Source: Acanthornis magna (taxonomy: Eukaryota > Chordata > Aves > Passeriformes > Acanthizidae). Taken from it: a stretch of DNA of 64,000 nucleotides. The notes below the pieces were generated by a model. That model ran no database searches. It was not told the DNA's origin and saw only the letters and a list, made by a program, of their open reading frames with translations. A program made the position numbers and the translations under genes. The stretch is taken from positions 8,838,501 through 8,902,500 of the forward strand of contig JAWUZG010000004.1 in NCBI GenBank assembly GCA_036785705.1. Direction: 5' to 3'. Numbering within the stretch: the stretch's first letter is position 1; each line of letters opens with the position of its first letter. Shown piece by piece: positions 11,391 through 23,973 of the stretch.

Positions 11391-14300
11391 CTAAAGAACC
11401 AGAGGAGATTTATTTTAACATATAATTGTAATTTTATTATCTGTTGTTATATCTCTAAAGAACACCCCCCCATCCCCCTATATAAAATAAAAAAAGAAAA
11501 CAAGAGCAAGATGCACCTTATTTTATACTGTGTAACAATTAGGTTAAGTAAAATGCATGTGGCAGTGGATATTAGGCTTGACTTAAAAGAGAAAAAATAA
11601 GATTTCCAACCTGGAGATTCCAAATATTAACTTCACTGATTACTTCAGTAAGGCTCCCTTACACTGTGGAATTTGTAGTGTGTGTAGTTTACTATAAAAC
11701 TAAAACACAGACCTAATTACATCAGTATTAATAATAGAGTTTATCGTGAAATCAGACTGAAAGTGTGGATGGAAAAAGTGGTAGGAGATCCTAGAGTCCA
11801 AAAGAATGGAAGAAGTTTGCTTATGTCAAAACAGGCTTTACTTAAAGAATGATAATTTGAGCACAGACTGCATACTGTATTGAATAACAATAATTATGAT
11901 AATAATAAAAATAATGTCTAAAAGCAAAGTGAACCAGACACAACTCAGCATAATTTAATTCTTAACTGTACCTTTCTACATAAAAAAAAACAAATTTCTC
12001 CTTAGCAATAAAATATAAAGATTCTTTTGCTTAAAAGCTGCTTTCTTTTGCATTATTTTCTGTTCTGCAAATACTGGGGAGTTTTAGGTTGGGGTTTCTT
12101 TGCATAATGTAAGATCTATCCTTGAAACTTCTATTCCTTCAAAGAGAGCTTTAGCTGTGTGATGAACGATCATCAGGTCTCCACTATTCTTATCAAGCCT
12201 CAAACATTTTGTTATACTGCCACTGTTCTGATTTTTCAATGTCCTCCAATTTTTGTGCCAGGTTCGCCGAGTTACATTTTGTGGAAAGATATAATTTGAA
12301 ATATGCATCCCACACTATAGCTAAAACATTGACATCAGACTCCTATTATACTTTTCATATGAGTCAACTTATGGCTCAACAGACTAGAGTATTAATTCTG
12401 TTTTTTCTCTCTAAAAATACATACCAGAAAATGCACTAGAGTAAATTACACATGAACTTTTTACTATTTGCTCAGACTGATTTTAAAAACATAAGAAAAT
12501 ATGAAAATGCTAATGAAATAAGCTGCTGGGCACTGATAAGTGACTCAGAGCAACTTCAAATGTTTCTATTAAAGTAAATCACTGTACTTCTCACTGTTGA
12601 CATGTGTTATCTGTTCAGCCACTGCAACATGGGGTCCTTTTTGTTCTGTGGCATGTAGAACCAGCCTGCAGGTTTTTTTCTGGTAGTAACAATAGAAACC
12701 AGGAGCTAAAAGTTGCCATAGCAAACAACTGTGTTATCTTCTAGTAATGCAGAAGTGTTATACATTCTCATTGTGGCAATTTGGTGTTTTAAAGCAATTC
12801 AAATTGTTACTTGCATTATATTAGTTTATAATTACTAATTAGAGATTAGTGTCTAAAAATCACCAACACAAACCTCAAGGGACAAGAAAAACAAAAGGAA
12901 ATGGTAAATTAATGGTGTAAACCAAAGCAGGCAACAAATTATCCGAATTTTAACACTTCTCAGTGTATTCAAATAAAATGAAACAAAGAAATAAAATTTG
13001 CCCTACATTTCCTTTAAAAAAATTATTTTATTATGTTGAATGTTGGAATAAGGGTTCTTCTGATGTATAATCCAAATCCACTGACAAATAATAGAAATAA
13101 GCATTATGAATACAGAAGTCTTATTCAGTATTACTGGAAAGCCAGCTTATTGAAGATGCCTTCCTGAATAACACAACTCTCTCACAGGAGTTCCTCTGTC
13201 TGGTTTCCTAAATGTCCGGTTTGAAACGTAATTTTCCTGACAGTTAGAGTGTCCACCGCATGATTGTTGGGATGTTGAGTTTGGGTGTTATCAAATAAAG
13301 ATAATATATTAACTGTTAATGAGGCACTGGTTCCATGCTTTACTAGTCTTGTGATTACAGAAATGTAAATTTAATATCTACTTATTTGAAAGGTTTCCTG
13401 ATTTATATGGTAATGTATTAATCAGCTTCTAAGCTCAGCTACTTGCATTATACACTGAAGATTAGAATGATAATTTGACTACTTAAAGACAGCAAAATCA
13501 TTACAGGAAACTGCAATGGATTTTTTAGATAGAATAAGTGATATGAATACAGGAATCAAAAGAAATAAAGTCTGAACATGAATACTCAGTACAGGGTTCT
13601 GTTTGGACTTTGACTGGTGGTGCCTACTCTCTCCCTCGCACAACAGTAGTTACCCCCAGAGTCTTCAAATGAAGAATGAGAATCAGTCCCACTCTTCTAA
13701 AGAAAAAGTAACTCCCAAGTGGAAATAAGTTTCATATTGTCACTATTACGGCTACAGTTATTTTCAGCCTGAGGTAGTTTTGCTTGCAGTTTTCACAGGT
13801 AAAAAGAAAACAATCCAGCTATTAGGATATAGGCTTGATTACTTTAGCAATAAACTGAAGTCGAAGGGTATTTGTCATGCTTCATTACAATTTTATGACA
13901 TATAACTTGCCCTCCCTCTCCCACACTATATTTTCTTGGTTAATGCTAGATTTTCTCTCAAATGGTACACCTTAATTTCCAGGAGATCAGTGTATATATT
14001 AGTTAATTGCACTTAAACAGTATTGCATCTGGACTTGGTTTTATATTTAAACCCACTTCTCTTTCTTGACTCTTTTATATAGTAGCACTAACAAGATCTT
14101 ACTATAGTCCAAATAACCTGCATCTCTTTTGCTTAATTTTCTTTCAAGAGACAATCTTTTTTCGACATTTGTTCAAGATTTGACTCAACCTCCTTGTTGT
14201 CGTAATCCTCATTAAAAAAATCCATCATATTAAAAAGTAATGCCAGCGAGACAAAGTCCCCAGCAACTGGAAAAAGGGAAACATCAAAATAATTTTTACA

Positions 14301-14555
14301 AAGAGAAAAAAGGACGACTTTGGGAACTACCAAAATTCACCTTCACCTTGTGACTAAAAAGATCATGGAATAGATTGTTGACTAATATATATTGAAATAT
14401 AGGGAAGACGGAGAAGTGATTAGAGACAGCAAACATGGGCTGTGCCTGAAAGGTTACAGTCCTTTTACCTTGCTCAATGTCCAAGGGAAACCAGCTACAG
14501 ATGATGTCCCTCAGGGGTCTGAACTAGGACAAATACTGTTTAACATTTTCGAATC
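11391..14555. other. AT-rich non-coding DNA
   Basis: No recognised element. A minus-strand stretch near 12100-12290 translates into protein-like short pieces but has stops and no clear splice acceptor, so I do not call it. A low-complexity AAT/ATA patch lies at 11885-11915. Confidence 0.55.
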
Positions 14556-14714
14556 TTAGAATCAAGGAATGGTTTGGGTTGGAAGGAACCTTTAAAGGTC
14601 AGACACCAGATCATCCTCCCTGCCATGAGCACAAACATCTTTGACTGGATCAGCCTGCTTAAAGCCTCCTCCAGCCTGACCTTGAACACTTCATTTGACA
14701 GGGATTTCTACGGT
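14556..14714 (-). mobile_element. CR1 LINE 3' end, minus strand, about 160 bp
   Basis: On the plus strand it begins with AGAATCAAGGAATGGTTTGG, then GTTGGAAGGAACC, the reverse complement of the CR1 3' terminus. It then runs through a CTGCCATGAGCACAAACATC block to CCTTGAACACTTC. This is the usual 5'-truncated remnant of an avian CR1 retrotransposon. It keeps only untranslated 3' sequence, so there is no coding potential. It ends abruptly at about 14714. Confidence 0.85.
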
Positions 14715-17700
14715 TCTGCGATTAATTAAACACAGGTTTCTGTCCATACTCTGAAGCTTATTTAACCAATGTAAAAAGTGAACATTAAATCATTCACAAC
14801 AATATTTGCAGCCTGTCTTAATTATTGTGTGAATATTAATGCGATAAACACAGGCATTTTAAACAATTTCTGAACTTATTTTTGTCTTGATATATGCTTT
14901 AATTTCTTATCTTATTGTTTCAATATCCGTTCACTGTCATTAATTTATTCTGCTCTGAGGAAACCTCTTGGGTCATATCCAGTTAAGTAATAGAGAAAAA
15001 ATATCAGAGGAAGGCTGAGATGAGAAATCAGAAGAAATCAAGATCACTTTCAGATTTAGAGCGACATCTTAATCTTTGAAAAATCAAAATAGGTATTAAA
15101 CTGATAATGGCACCCATGAGTATGAAAAGTTTTTTAAAGATGGACTTCATTAGAAACCCAAAGGGGCAGAGAAAGAGAATACTCACCTGATAAAGCAGAA
15201 TCAATCTTAATTGCAGAAGAGACAGGAGAGAGACCTGAAATTGTAAGGAAAGGATTTGAAAGAAGATTAACTATCCAAATAATACATGAGTTTAAGGAAG
15301 AGTTAATTAGTGAAGTAAAGATTGTTAGAAATTCTTATTAGCCCTGATCAATCAAGAGAGGAGAAAACAAATAAAAAATGTATTAAGATGGAGTTGCAGA
15401 AGAGCAAGTAATTTCAGGTAATAAATGAAAGTCACATATAAGTGAATAAGATTACAAGGTATTTTGTAAGGACTGATAAGACTTATCTGTAAAACACATC
15501 TACAGCTTACTGCTGGCTGCTTTGCTTCTTAATAGGTTTAGAATGACAAAGCTAAGACAAATGATAGATATGTACTGCAAATGATTGCGGAATAAGCTTA
15601 CTTCTGAATAAAGAAAACTATGGGATATTGTTAAAATTCTGTAGTTAATATATTGATTTTTAAACAATTGAATTTTTAAAAATAAGCAGTAATTATTAAT
15701 ATTCATACTAAATAAAATATTTTTATGTAATATAAATTATTATACTTAAAGAAAAAGATTTGGTGAAATAGAAAAGGTAAATTTTAAGCAAAAAACTCCT
15801 CTGAAGACAACATGATGTTTTTTAGGCACAGTTATCCTTTTTCACAATAAAAATACTGCTATTAGGATTTATGTTCAATATAGATCATTAAACACATGCA
15901 TTTGGACTCTAGTATTGCTGTTATTAAAATCAGTATCAGCATGCACATCAGATAATCTTTTTCTCATCAAGTGGTCAATCTTAGTTTAAAATGATTTTTT
16001 GTCAGTCATGACCCTACAGGGCTGAGAAATTACCAACATTACAGAGGCTAGAAACATTCCTTTAATTTCTAATTTAATATTACAGATGAAAAACTTATAA
16101 ACCAAACTGGTTTAGTCCATTTAAATTTGTGTTCCTCTCCACTTTGGCTGTTCTTCCCTCCACATACTCTACATGTTTCTTCACTGTGGATGCACAGAAT
16201 TTTGAAAGAAATCACAACTTTCTTTGTATGCTGGCATTAATATTTCTCTAGCCATACCAAAGTAGAATATTTGATGTAAGCCTAAATTTACATTTCTCTC
16301 TAGTGGTTCCTCTTACGTTTCTTTGGTGATTTATCATAATCTGTGTTTTCCAGATAAACCCAGAAGAGAAAGCATGACTTCAATAATATTGTGTCATTCA
16401 GCTAACATCAGCTGCTCATATTTGAGAGAATAATTCAAGGTTTATAGTAAGAGGTAGTTAATATTGACAACTGGGTCCAAAGCATGATTCATCTCATTCT
16501 GAACTGACATGACTTTGACCCTGAAAAGTTTCTTTCCTGAGTACAGAGTCTAAACTAAAGTATAGATTCCTGTAGCTGTCTATACCACAGATGTCAGAAA
16601 TGAAATCAGTTGAATCTCACCTTTTGATGCAATATTTGTTACTTAATTAGGTAACTTGGGACTTCTAAATATTATAGCTTTCATTTGGTAGAATTTTGCC
16701 TTACAGTTATATTGAGAAAAGGAGAAAAATAGAAGTTTGTAGTGTTTTTATTGTATTATTTTTGCAGCACATCCCACAGAGCTAGCAAAATTACATGATC
16801 TTACTTTACAAAATCATGTAAACAGAAAATATATAAAATTAATTAAAACAACTGAAACAAATATGACTTATTCTATATTGTTTTGATTCCATCCAATTAA
16901 GATCCAGAAAGGGTCAAAGCCTAGCTTTTCTGATGGATCTTTAATGCCTTACAAATTGACAGTGCACGTTCTGTACGTTAGCTCTTACCTAAGGACAAAT
17001 GTGAGTTCTGTGCAAACAGATAACAAAATGTGCGGGACTGGCTGTTTTGAGCAAGACCTTGAAAGCCAACAATGTCTGTTTTGACTATACATTTCCAATT
17101 CAGCTAGAAAATAAAAGAAACATATGACGTGTAGCTCAAGAAAATGTTAGCATTGTTGGTCTTACTTTCATTTTGTAAAAGAATTGTATTTTCCACCATA
17201 ATCAGTGATACACAGATTTCTACATAAAGGAAGTTTAACAGTGTGGATTTCTTAAATTATTCTGAGGTACTGTAATCTTATTACTGTATGTATTTACACA
17301 TTTAGCAGATATGATATGCCTTTGGGTGCAATGTGATGAATAAATTCTATACCCTTGGTATAAATAGGCCCACAGCAGACTTATGTTACAAGGTGATTTG
17401 TTTAAGGGATCTAATAATAATTCTGAATATTTCTTTGTGTACATGGTTTTATTAAAGTGAATATTATTTTGCTTTTTCCAAAAAGAAAGTAACAGGCATC
17501 ATATGGAATAAGATCTTATCTGGAGATATGTTCTCCCATATGACATGTAATCTCTGTTCTATCCATACATACAAATCAGATTCTGAGAACAGGAGAAAGC
17601 TGGTTTGCCTTAGATCTTTTCTGTATGTTTTGTATATTTCTGTTATTATCCCCCCTTCTTCATGGGAAAGTGTCTAAAAATCTTCCATGGAATTTTCTGC

Positions 17701-18819
17701 GATGGTGTCCTAGTCTTAGCATATAAATCATGTCTATTGAGAAATGAGTCCAACTATGTATCTTTTCAAAGTAGATCCCTATTTATAATGCATTATATGG
17801 TTCATCGGGAAAACAATGGCTACCTACAATGAAATCATTGTGGTATGGCCATGTCTCATTGATGGTGATAAGTATTTAAAGTAGGGGACAGTGGCACAGT
17901 GAATCTGGTGAATCAGACTGATAAAATACTCAAATATGTATAAAAGACCTTTTTTTTTTTTTTTTAAAGAAGTCAATTGCCTGCATTTACTTCATTGTTC
18001 AGTTTTTCCACTGAAGCATGTTTCTTAGATGCTCACAATACTAACAGCAGGATTTGAGCCTCTGGAAAAGCGTAGGAAACTGAATACATGATTTAGATCC
18101 TGACATTAGAGTATTGGGGCTTCCAAAGTAATTGGCACTTCATCACAAGTGCCTTCCCACTGTGATATGCTTGTAGCAAATAGCAAAAAATCTCTTTCTT
18201 TTTTTTTTTCACCCTGGTTATAGGTGATTTTTTTTTCCTTTGAATTTGAGTTCCATTGTTAAAACACTGTTATAAAGAGGAGTCCAGACAACTGTTGTTA
18301 GCTGTCCACAGTGGTGACAATCACTGAAAACGTACTCCCTGGACAACTTGGCACTCAACTGTGAAATTTATCTCTAGACAGACATCTAAGAAGTAATTGG
18401 CGTGTCCTCGATAGGGAAATGGTTGTATCTGCTTTGGATTTATTCTAGGCTTTTATTTGGCTTCAACCAAAATCAAGCAGGAAGTTCAAGGTCAGATGGT
18501 TTAGTCCTTAAACTTTTTCTCACACTCTTTCACTATCTAAATTGAGTTGGATTCTGGGACATAAATCATTTTCACAGCTAACTAGGAGATAAGTTTATTC
18601 TCAGTCTGTTTTTCAGACCTAGAATGCCTCTAAAATAAAAAAGCTTATTATTATATTCCCAAATGAGATTTGCTTATTTTGCAGCCATGTCACACTTTTG
18701 GCACTTATTTTTTTGCATAATACATGGTTACCGCTAGAACTCCCATCTGCTATCATGATGCCTACCCAGATATTCCCCATTGGTATTTGTCTCCCTTGAA
18801 AAATAAAGTGTTTTAATTT
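14715..18819. other. AT-rich non-coding DNA
   Basis: No repeat family or exon recognised. It contains a short inverted repeat at about 16791-16821 (9-bp arms TTACATGAT and ATCATGTAA) and a 16-base T run at 17950-17965. Nothing else stands out. Confidence 0.55.
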
Positions 18820-19260
18820 TGTATTAGTTGAGTTTCATCTTCTTGGTTACAGATCCTGCACAAATTTGTCAGGAGCATTTTAAAGTCTGAGCCTCTTTAT
18901 CAAACTGACCCTCCTTTTGGCTGGCTGGATGTCATCAGCAAATTTTAGAAGTTACACCCTGTTTTCTATCATATCATTAATGAAAAACCGACTGTAAGAG
19001 ACACCTTTTTTCAGTTTAAGATGCTTCACAATTCTGCTCCAAATCATTGATAATTATTATCGGAGAATCATTTTCCAGGCACCTTGAATGACTACAAATG
19101 AGAGTTTAGTTTATTTTTGAGATGTTTTATGGGACAGAGTCAATCACTCTGTGGTTTTGATATGTCACATCTACTCTTGCAGTCCATAAGAGAAAGGAAA
19201 AATCTCCATCCCCTGCCAAACATCATAGACAAATATATTCAATTTCTTAGTCCTCTGTGA
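18820..19260 (-). mobile_element. Ancient CR1/L3-like LINE fragment, minus strand
   Basis: The plus strand carries an ordered set of blocks that I associate with the reverse complement of old CR1-type reverse-transcriptase regions. These are GGCTGGATGTCATCAGCAAA, then TTTTAGAAG (about 18921), ATCATATCATTAATGAAAA (18969), TTATGGGACAGAGTCAA (19128) and GATATGTCACATCTACTCTT (19159). The match is diverged and full of indels, with no open frame left. It is much older-looking than the ERVL-type LTRs. Assignment is by pattern memory only; boundaries are approximate. Confidence 0.45.
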
Positions 19261-20769
19261 CCCCATCAATTCTCTCGAGTTCTTAGAGATATTGGCGTGA
19301 TTCTAAGTGACTTCCCCTAAGTCCTTTGGCATGCTCTGGTGAATTATTTCATTGGGCCCTGAGGAACAGAACACAGATGCCATAGTAAGTCATGCTTTAA
19401 TGTGATTTTTATATGTGCATTTTCTTTTTTCCCCTGCCTGAACTCCAGCTTGAATCTTTATCTCCTTGTGAAACTTAACTGTGTTATATATCTCATCACA
19501 GATTACCTTTTCATACTCACCTAATCTATGAATGCAATGCAACACCCTCATGCCTTTTCCAATTTGAAGTAGGTCTGGTTTTTTTTCTGTATTAAGCACA
19601 CTCTTTTTTTGGATACAGTCTTTTCTTGCTGCGTTTTCTGTCTCTTGCTACTTAAAACTGATTTTTTTCCTGCGGTTTTTCCTTGTTTGCATTATTTGGA
19701 AGGAAGCTAGGGGAAAATAGAAGTAAATAAAAAATACATCTTCAACTTGATCTTGCTTTGTGGCCTGAGGTAGAAAGTAAAACAATTTTGTTGCCATGTC
19801 ATTAAGGATATGTCCCTTGAAGTAAAAAGTTGGCTTTCTTTGCCAAGGAGCAGTACATCACAGTATAAAGTAAATTATGGAAGAAATTTTATACTTCCCT
19901 AAGCTTAAAGAAATCAAAGGAGTTTTGAGTGATTTTCCACAATCAGTTTAATTTTCCTTAATTTTTAACTAATCAATTATTTCTAGTTAATTAGAAATTA
20001 CAATACTTTCAAGATGAATATTACCACATATGTCACAGCTCAAGTAATCATTTGGTTGTTACCAATTTTTTCTTGTCCTTTATTCTGTTAAATACACACA
20101 AAAGCCACTACCACTGAATGCCTCTCCATATATATTTTTTTTTTACCAGTTGGAACAATGGAACATTATAATGCTAATTTTTAGACTTGGTTAACCTAAT
20201 GATGTTTGCTAATTTTGAAATTAATTTTTTGTATAAATCTCTTTTCTACATTATAAGAAACAAGAGTGTTGTAGATTTTAGCCGGAAATTTTGCAATTTC
20301 TTTTGATATTTTCAGGGTTCTTTTGTGGTAATTTGAGGCCTGGTTTGAACATTCAGAACAAAATTTCTTTAGGGCATTCTCTAAGTTGCCGTACAGCAAC
20401 TTAAAGAGGGTCAACTGGAGCTCAAATACAAACAAGATTTTCACAACACAAGAGATGAACTTTCCCTCTGAAGCACTTAGAATATGGATGTGGTTAATTC
20501 GCAATAACAATGTGCAATGCTTAATAAGGATGGAATGTCAGTAAGTATCTCTTACTTGGAGATTTTCAACTGAGATTGACTGAGTGAATCTGAGTGTGTA
20601 ATTAAATTTATTCAGGCAAAGAAACAAGGAGTTTCTATATCCATATACAGTGGTTGAAAGTCAACAGGGAAGCACGGTTGGTTAAGGTCATTCTTTAGTG
20701 CACAAAACTGCCAGTAATTCCAAATCTAAAAACTGAGTTTTCTTGAAAATGTAGGAGCTTTAAATTTCC
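19261..20769. other. AT-rich non-coding DNA
   Basis: Includes a 104-codon minus-strand frame (20510-20196) whose translation I do not recognise and which has no supporting splice context. An AT-rich imperfect hairpin lies at about 19960-20000. No repeat family identified. Confidence 0.5.
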
Positions 20770-21311
20770 ACATGTCCAGTCTAGTGACTTCTTGAACACT
20801 TACAGGGAAGATGACTCTACCATGTTCTTGGGCAACCTGTTCCAGTGCTTAACAGCCCTTTCAGTGAAGAAATTCTTCAAGATGTCCAACCTGAACAGAC
20901 CCTGGTTCAGCTTGAGATCATTTCCTCTTGTCCTGTAACTTGTTAACTGTCAGGAGAGGCTGACCCCCACCTTGTTACGACCTTGGCCCAGAACGGAAAA
21001 GATTTGAGGTGTGGCCTCCCTAGTGTTTGTACAGAGAACAAACACTGCCCTGGTCCTGCTGGCCACACAATTGCTGATACAGACCAGGATGACATTGGCC
21101 TTCTTGGCCACCTGGGCACAGCTGGTTCATGTTCAGCCAGCTGCCTGCCCCATTATCCAGATCTTTAACAAAGATTTTACGCAAGACTGGAGCCAGTATT
21201 GACCTCTTGGGTACACCGCTGGTCCCTGGCCTCCCAAGAGACTTTGTTCCAGCGATTTTCACTCTCTCAACCCAGCCTTTCAGGCATCTTTTACAGCCTG
21301 GCTTACTTCCC
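20770..21311 (-). mobile_element. CR1 LINE fragment with internal deletions, minus strand
   Basis: The plus strand reads as antisense CR1. The blocks CTTGAACACTTACAGGGA (20791), CAACCTGTTCCAGTGCTTAA (20835) and TTCCTCTTGTCCTGTAACTT (20921) belong to the 3' part. GAGGTGTGGCCTCCCTAGTG (21006) and TTGGCCTTCTTGGCCACCTG (21096) follow. The piece at 21155-21240 comes from well upstream in the element (reverse-transcriptase coding region), so the intervening part is deleted. Frameshifts break all frames; the three overlapping plus-strand frames here are antisense by-products. The extreme 3' terminus is also truncated at about 20770. Confidence 0.8.
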
Positions 21312-23899
21312 ATCAAGACAACTTCAGCATCTGTTGTTTTTCTTTCTAGTCACAACTCATTTAAAATTTCTAAAACTTTCTTTTAGGATGGCCTGTTAAT
21401 TAGTCAACAGCCCAATGATAAATCTGTCTCATACATTTGCAAATTACAAGTGTAGTACAACTTTAGGATTATAGATGATGCCCTGTGCCTATGAGCAATG
21501 TATTTCCCTGCTGTGGTTTCTAAACTGTCCTGTGACTTTAGATACCTAGATATTCCAGTCCATAAAAGTATATAATAGAATAGTCTCTGTAACAGAGCTT
21601 CAGCTTTTGCAGACTCTCAGAAATGAGCCTTCTGGTGTTATTAAATCTAAACACACCCCTTTCTTACAATAAATAAGGTATTGTGCTGCTCCTAAAGATT
21701 TAGGGGAAATTTTTGGGGGTATTTTCTTTGTTCTGGTTTGGTTGGGTAGTTTGTTTTTTTCCAAAATGGAACATATATATACACATCAAAGAAACTCCCA
21801 GAGTATATACTTTGTTGGAAGGACATTCACAAAAACTAAAACTACATGAGCAGTATTTGGGTGTTACAAAAAAGATAAAAAACAGTAATCTGGCAGTTAC
21901 AGTTGGAATGCTGGTATTGCAGAACAAATTTTCAGGAAAATGGAATTAAATTGAAAAGTGTAGATCTGCATGCACATGAATGGATGAAGCATAAAGAAAG
22001 GAATGAAAACAGACATAGTATAAAGGTTTTTAAATTTAGGAGGAGATTTATGAGGTTAGTTTTAGAACCACAACTTTGGACAAAGAACCAGGACAGAAAA
22101 GAATAATTTTCAGATGTAGATATTGACATATTGAGGTTTTTGGGTTTTTTTAAATTACTGGAAGCAGACACAGTACTAAAAATGTAATTTAAAAATACAG
22201 ATTAATTAAGAAATAGTATTAATAATTTTTGTTAATCTGTTCATCCTAACATTAAGGGAATATTCTGAATAAAATATTTCACTTGGTTTTAGGAAACAAA
22301 GAGGATCTTGTAAAATTGTTTGTAGAAAACAAAATATTCTAGGGATCTGTAATGTGATTCATGTAAAAGGGCAGCCATAGGAAATATTGGGGTGCAGCTG
22401 TAGTTCTTCAAAAGGGAAAATCTTAATAAATTAGATATTCTAGTAAACAGTGTCTGCATAGTAAATATTTATCTTCATTTTGGGATTTTATTTGGAGATT
22501 TTTTTGGGGGAGAGGGGCTTGTATTTTTCCCCAACTAAATAAAATTCAGTGGACTTATTCTATTTGAACTTAAGTCTGTGATATATGCCTGCTCGGCAAA
22601 TAATATACACTAAGAAACCATTGGTTAGAAGAGCAGCGATTAATTTTAATGTAAAAAAAAAAGAACACAGGGATAGGGAAATACTAGCAGTGAAATTCAT
22701 CAAGGACATGCGTCAAATAAGTATTTTTATTTCTGATAATTAACCTGGAAAAAAGAAAGCAAGAATATATTAACAAATATTTTTGATGACACAAGATTAT
22801 AGCAATTTAAAATACAAAGGAGAATAAAAGTATTACATAGAAATAATTGCTTGACATTGTGGCAACTTACATTATAGAAATGGGAGCTAAGAAAGATTTT
22901 AAAAAATCAAGATAATTTGGCAATGGATTAATCAAGACCCTTTTCCTGTTTATTGAGAAGAATAAGGAGATATTTGAAGATATTGAAGGACAAGATTATG
23001 CATTATCTTGTATACATAATACTTGTTTGTTTGCATGTGGGCATGAGGAAATTTTACATGTACCTCAGTCACAGCCAATTACAGAGTCTAATAATTCCTG
23101 ATACGAGCCACTTGCAATCAGCAGCATTTTCTGTCTCAGCCCAGACTGGTGCATGGGATAATGTGTTTCTTCTCACAGAAAGGATTATTAACTCAGGAAG
23201 TATATAGAAATGGTTTTTGGTTTTTTGGTTTTTGAGGGTTTTTTTGGTTTTTTTTTTTACACTTACCTTCAAAATATTGTGGGGTTTTCTTCTCTCTTAT
23301 GGAATAGTTATAAATCATCAACATAGTTTGGTCATAAAAAGATATACGTAGGTCATAGTGCATCGGTCAGTGTTTTCAGTAGAAATGAGAAAACACAAGT
23401 GTCATTACTAAAGGCATTAAAAATATTGCATATAATTTTGATCAACCACATTAAAAAAACCCCGGAAATTCAAACTGGAGCAAGGCTTAGATGATTATCA
23501 TAGAAATAGAGAAGCTATACTGAAGCTGATCAGCAGATTTTAGGCTTCTCACTTCTCACTATAGTTTATACTCTAAGCCATAGGACTGCAAGATTTCAGG
23601 TACTATTGTAATTTCAAGTAATATTGATATTGTACCTCTTCTTTAGAACTGGCCATCATAGGGAGATGCAAAGACTATTCATATCAAAAATGCTTGATAT
23701 TCATATATTATGAACATGATGGGTTTTTAGAGGCCAAGTTAGCATATTCAAATAAATAGAAATGGTTGCTAAAAATGATGGTCATTTTCCATGGGGAAAA
23801 TGACCAGTCTCAAAGACTGTTATAAAGAAATGTGTTTGTTTGTTTGTTTGTTTGTTTGTTTATGAGAGATGTTTTCCATTTGCAGCTTACACGGGTTAA
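21312..23899. other. AT-rich non-coding DNA with a GTTT microsatellite
   Basis: No exon or repeat family recognised. T- and G-rich low-complexity patches occur at 22130-22150 and 23210-23260. The GTTT array is listed separately. Confidence 0.55.
23834..23861 (+). repeat. (GTTT)7 microsatellite
   Basis: Seven uninterrupted GTTT units, ending about 40 bp before the hairpin at 23900. Confidence 0.95.
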
Positions 23900-23973
23900 C
23901 AAAGCTCAAAAGTTTTATTTGATGAAACCTCTTTTGTTACAGAAGTTCCATCAAATAAAACTTTTGAGCTTTG
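23900..23973. repeat. Near-perfect 29-bp inverted repeat (hairpin, miRNA-like size)
   Basis: The left arm 23900-23928 and right arm 23945-23973 are reverse complements with a single mismatch, separated by 16 bases. Three further pairs can form inside the loop (23930-23932 with 23941-23943). A transcript would fold into a stem of about 32 bp with a loop of roughly 8-10 bases, 74 nt in all, the size of a microRNA precursor. The arms are AT-rich and one strand contains CTCAAAAGTTTTATTTGATG. It could be a lineage-specific microRNA gene or a fold-back mobile element. No miRNA family was recognised and there is no evidence of transcription. Confidence 0.85.

Noticed and set aside
12084..12290. Protein-like minus-strand fragments, possible retrocopy
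   Set aside because: Open pieces lie in different frames with adjacent stops, with no acceptor and no A-tail; not identifiable.
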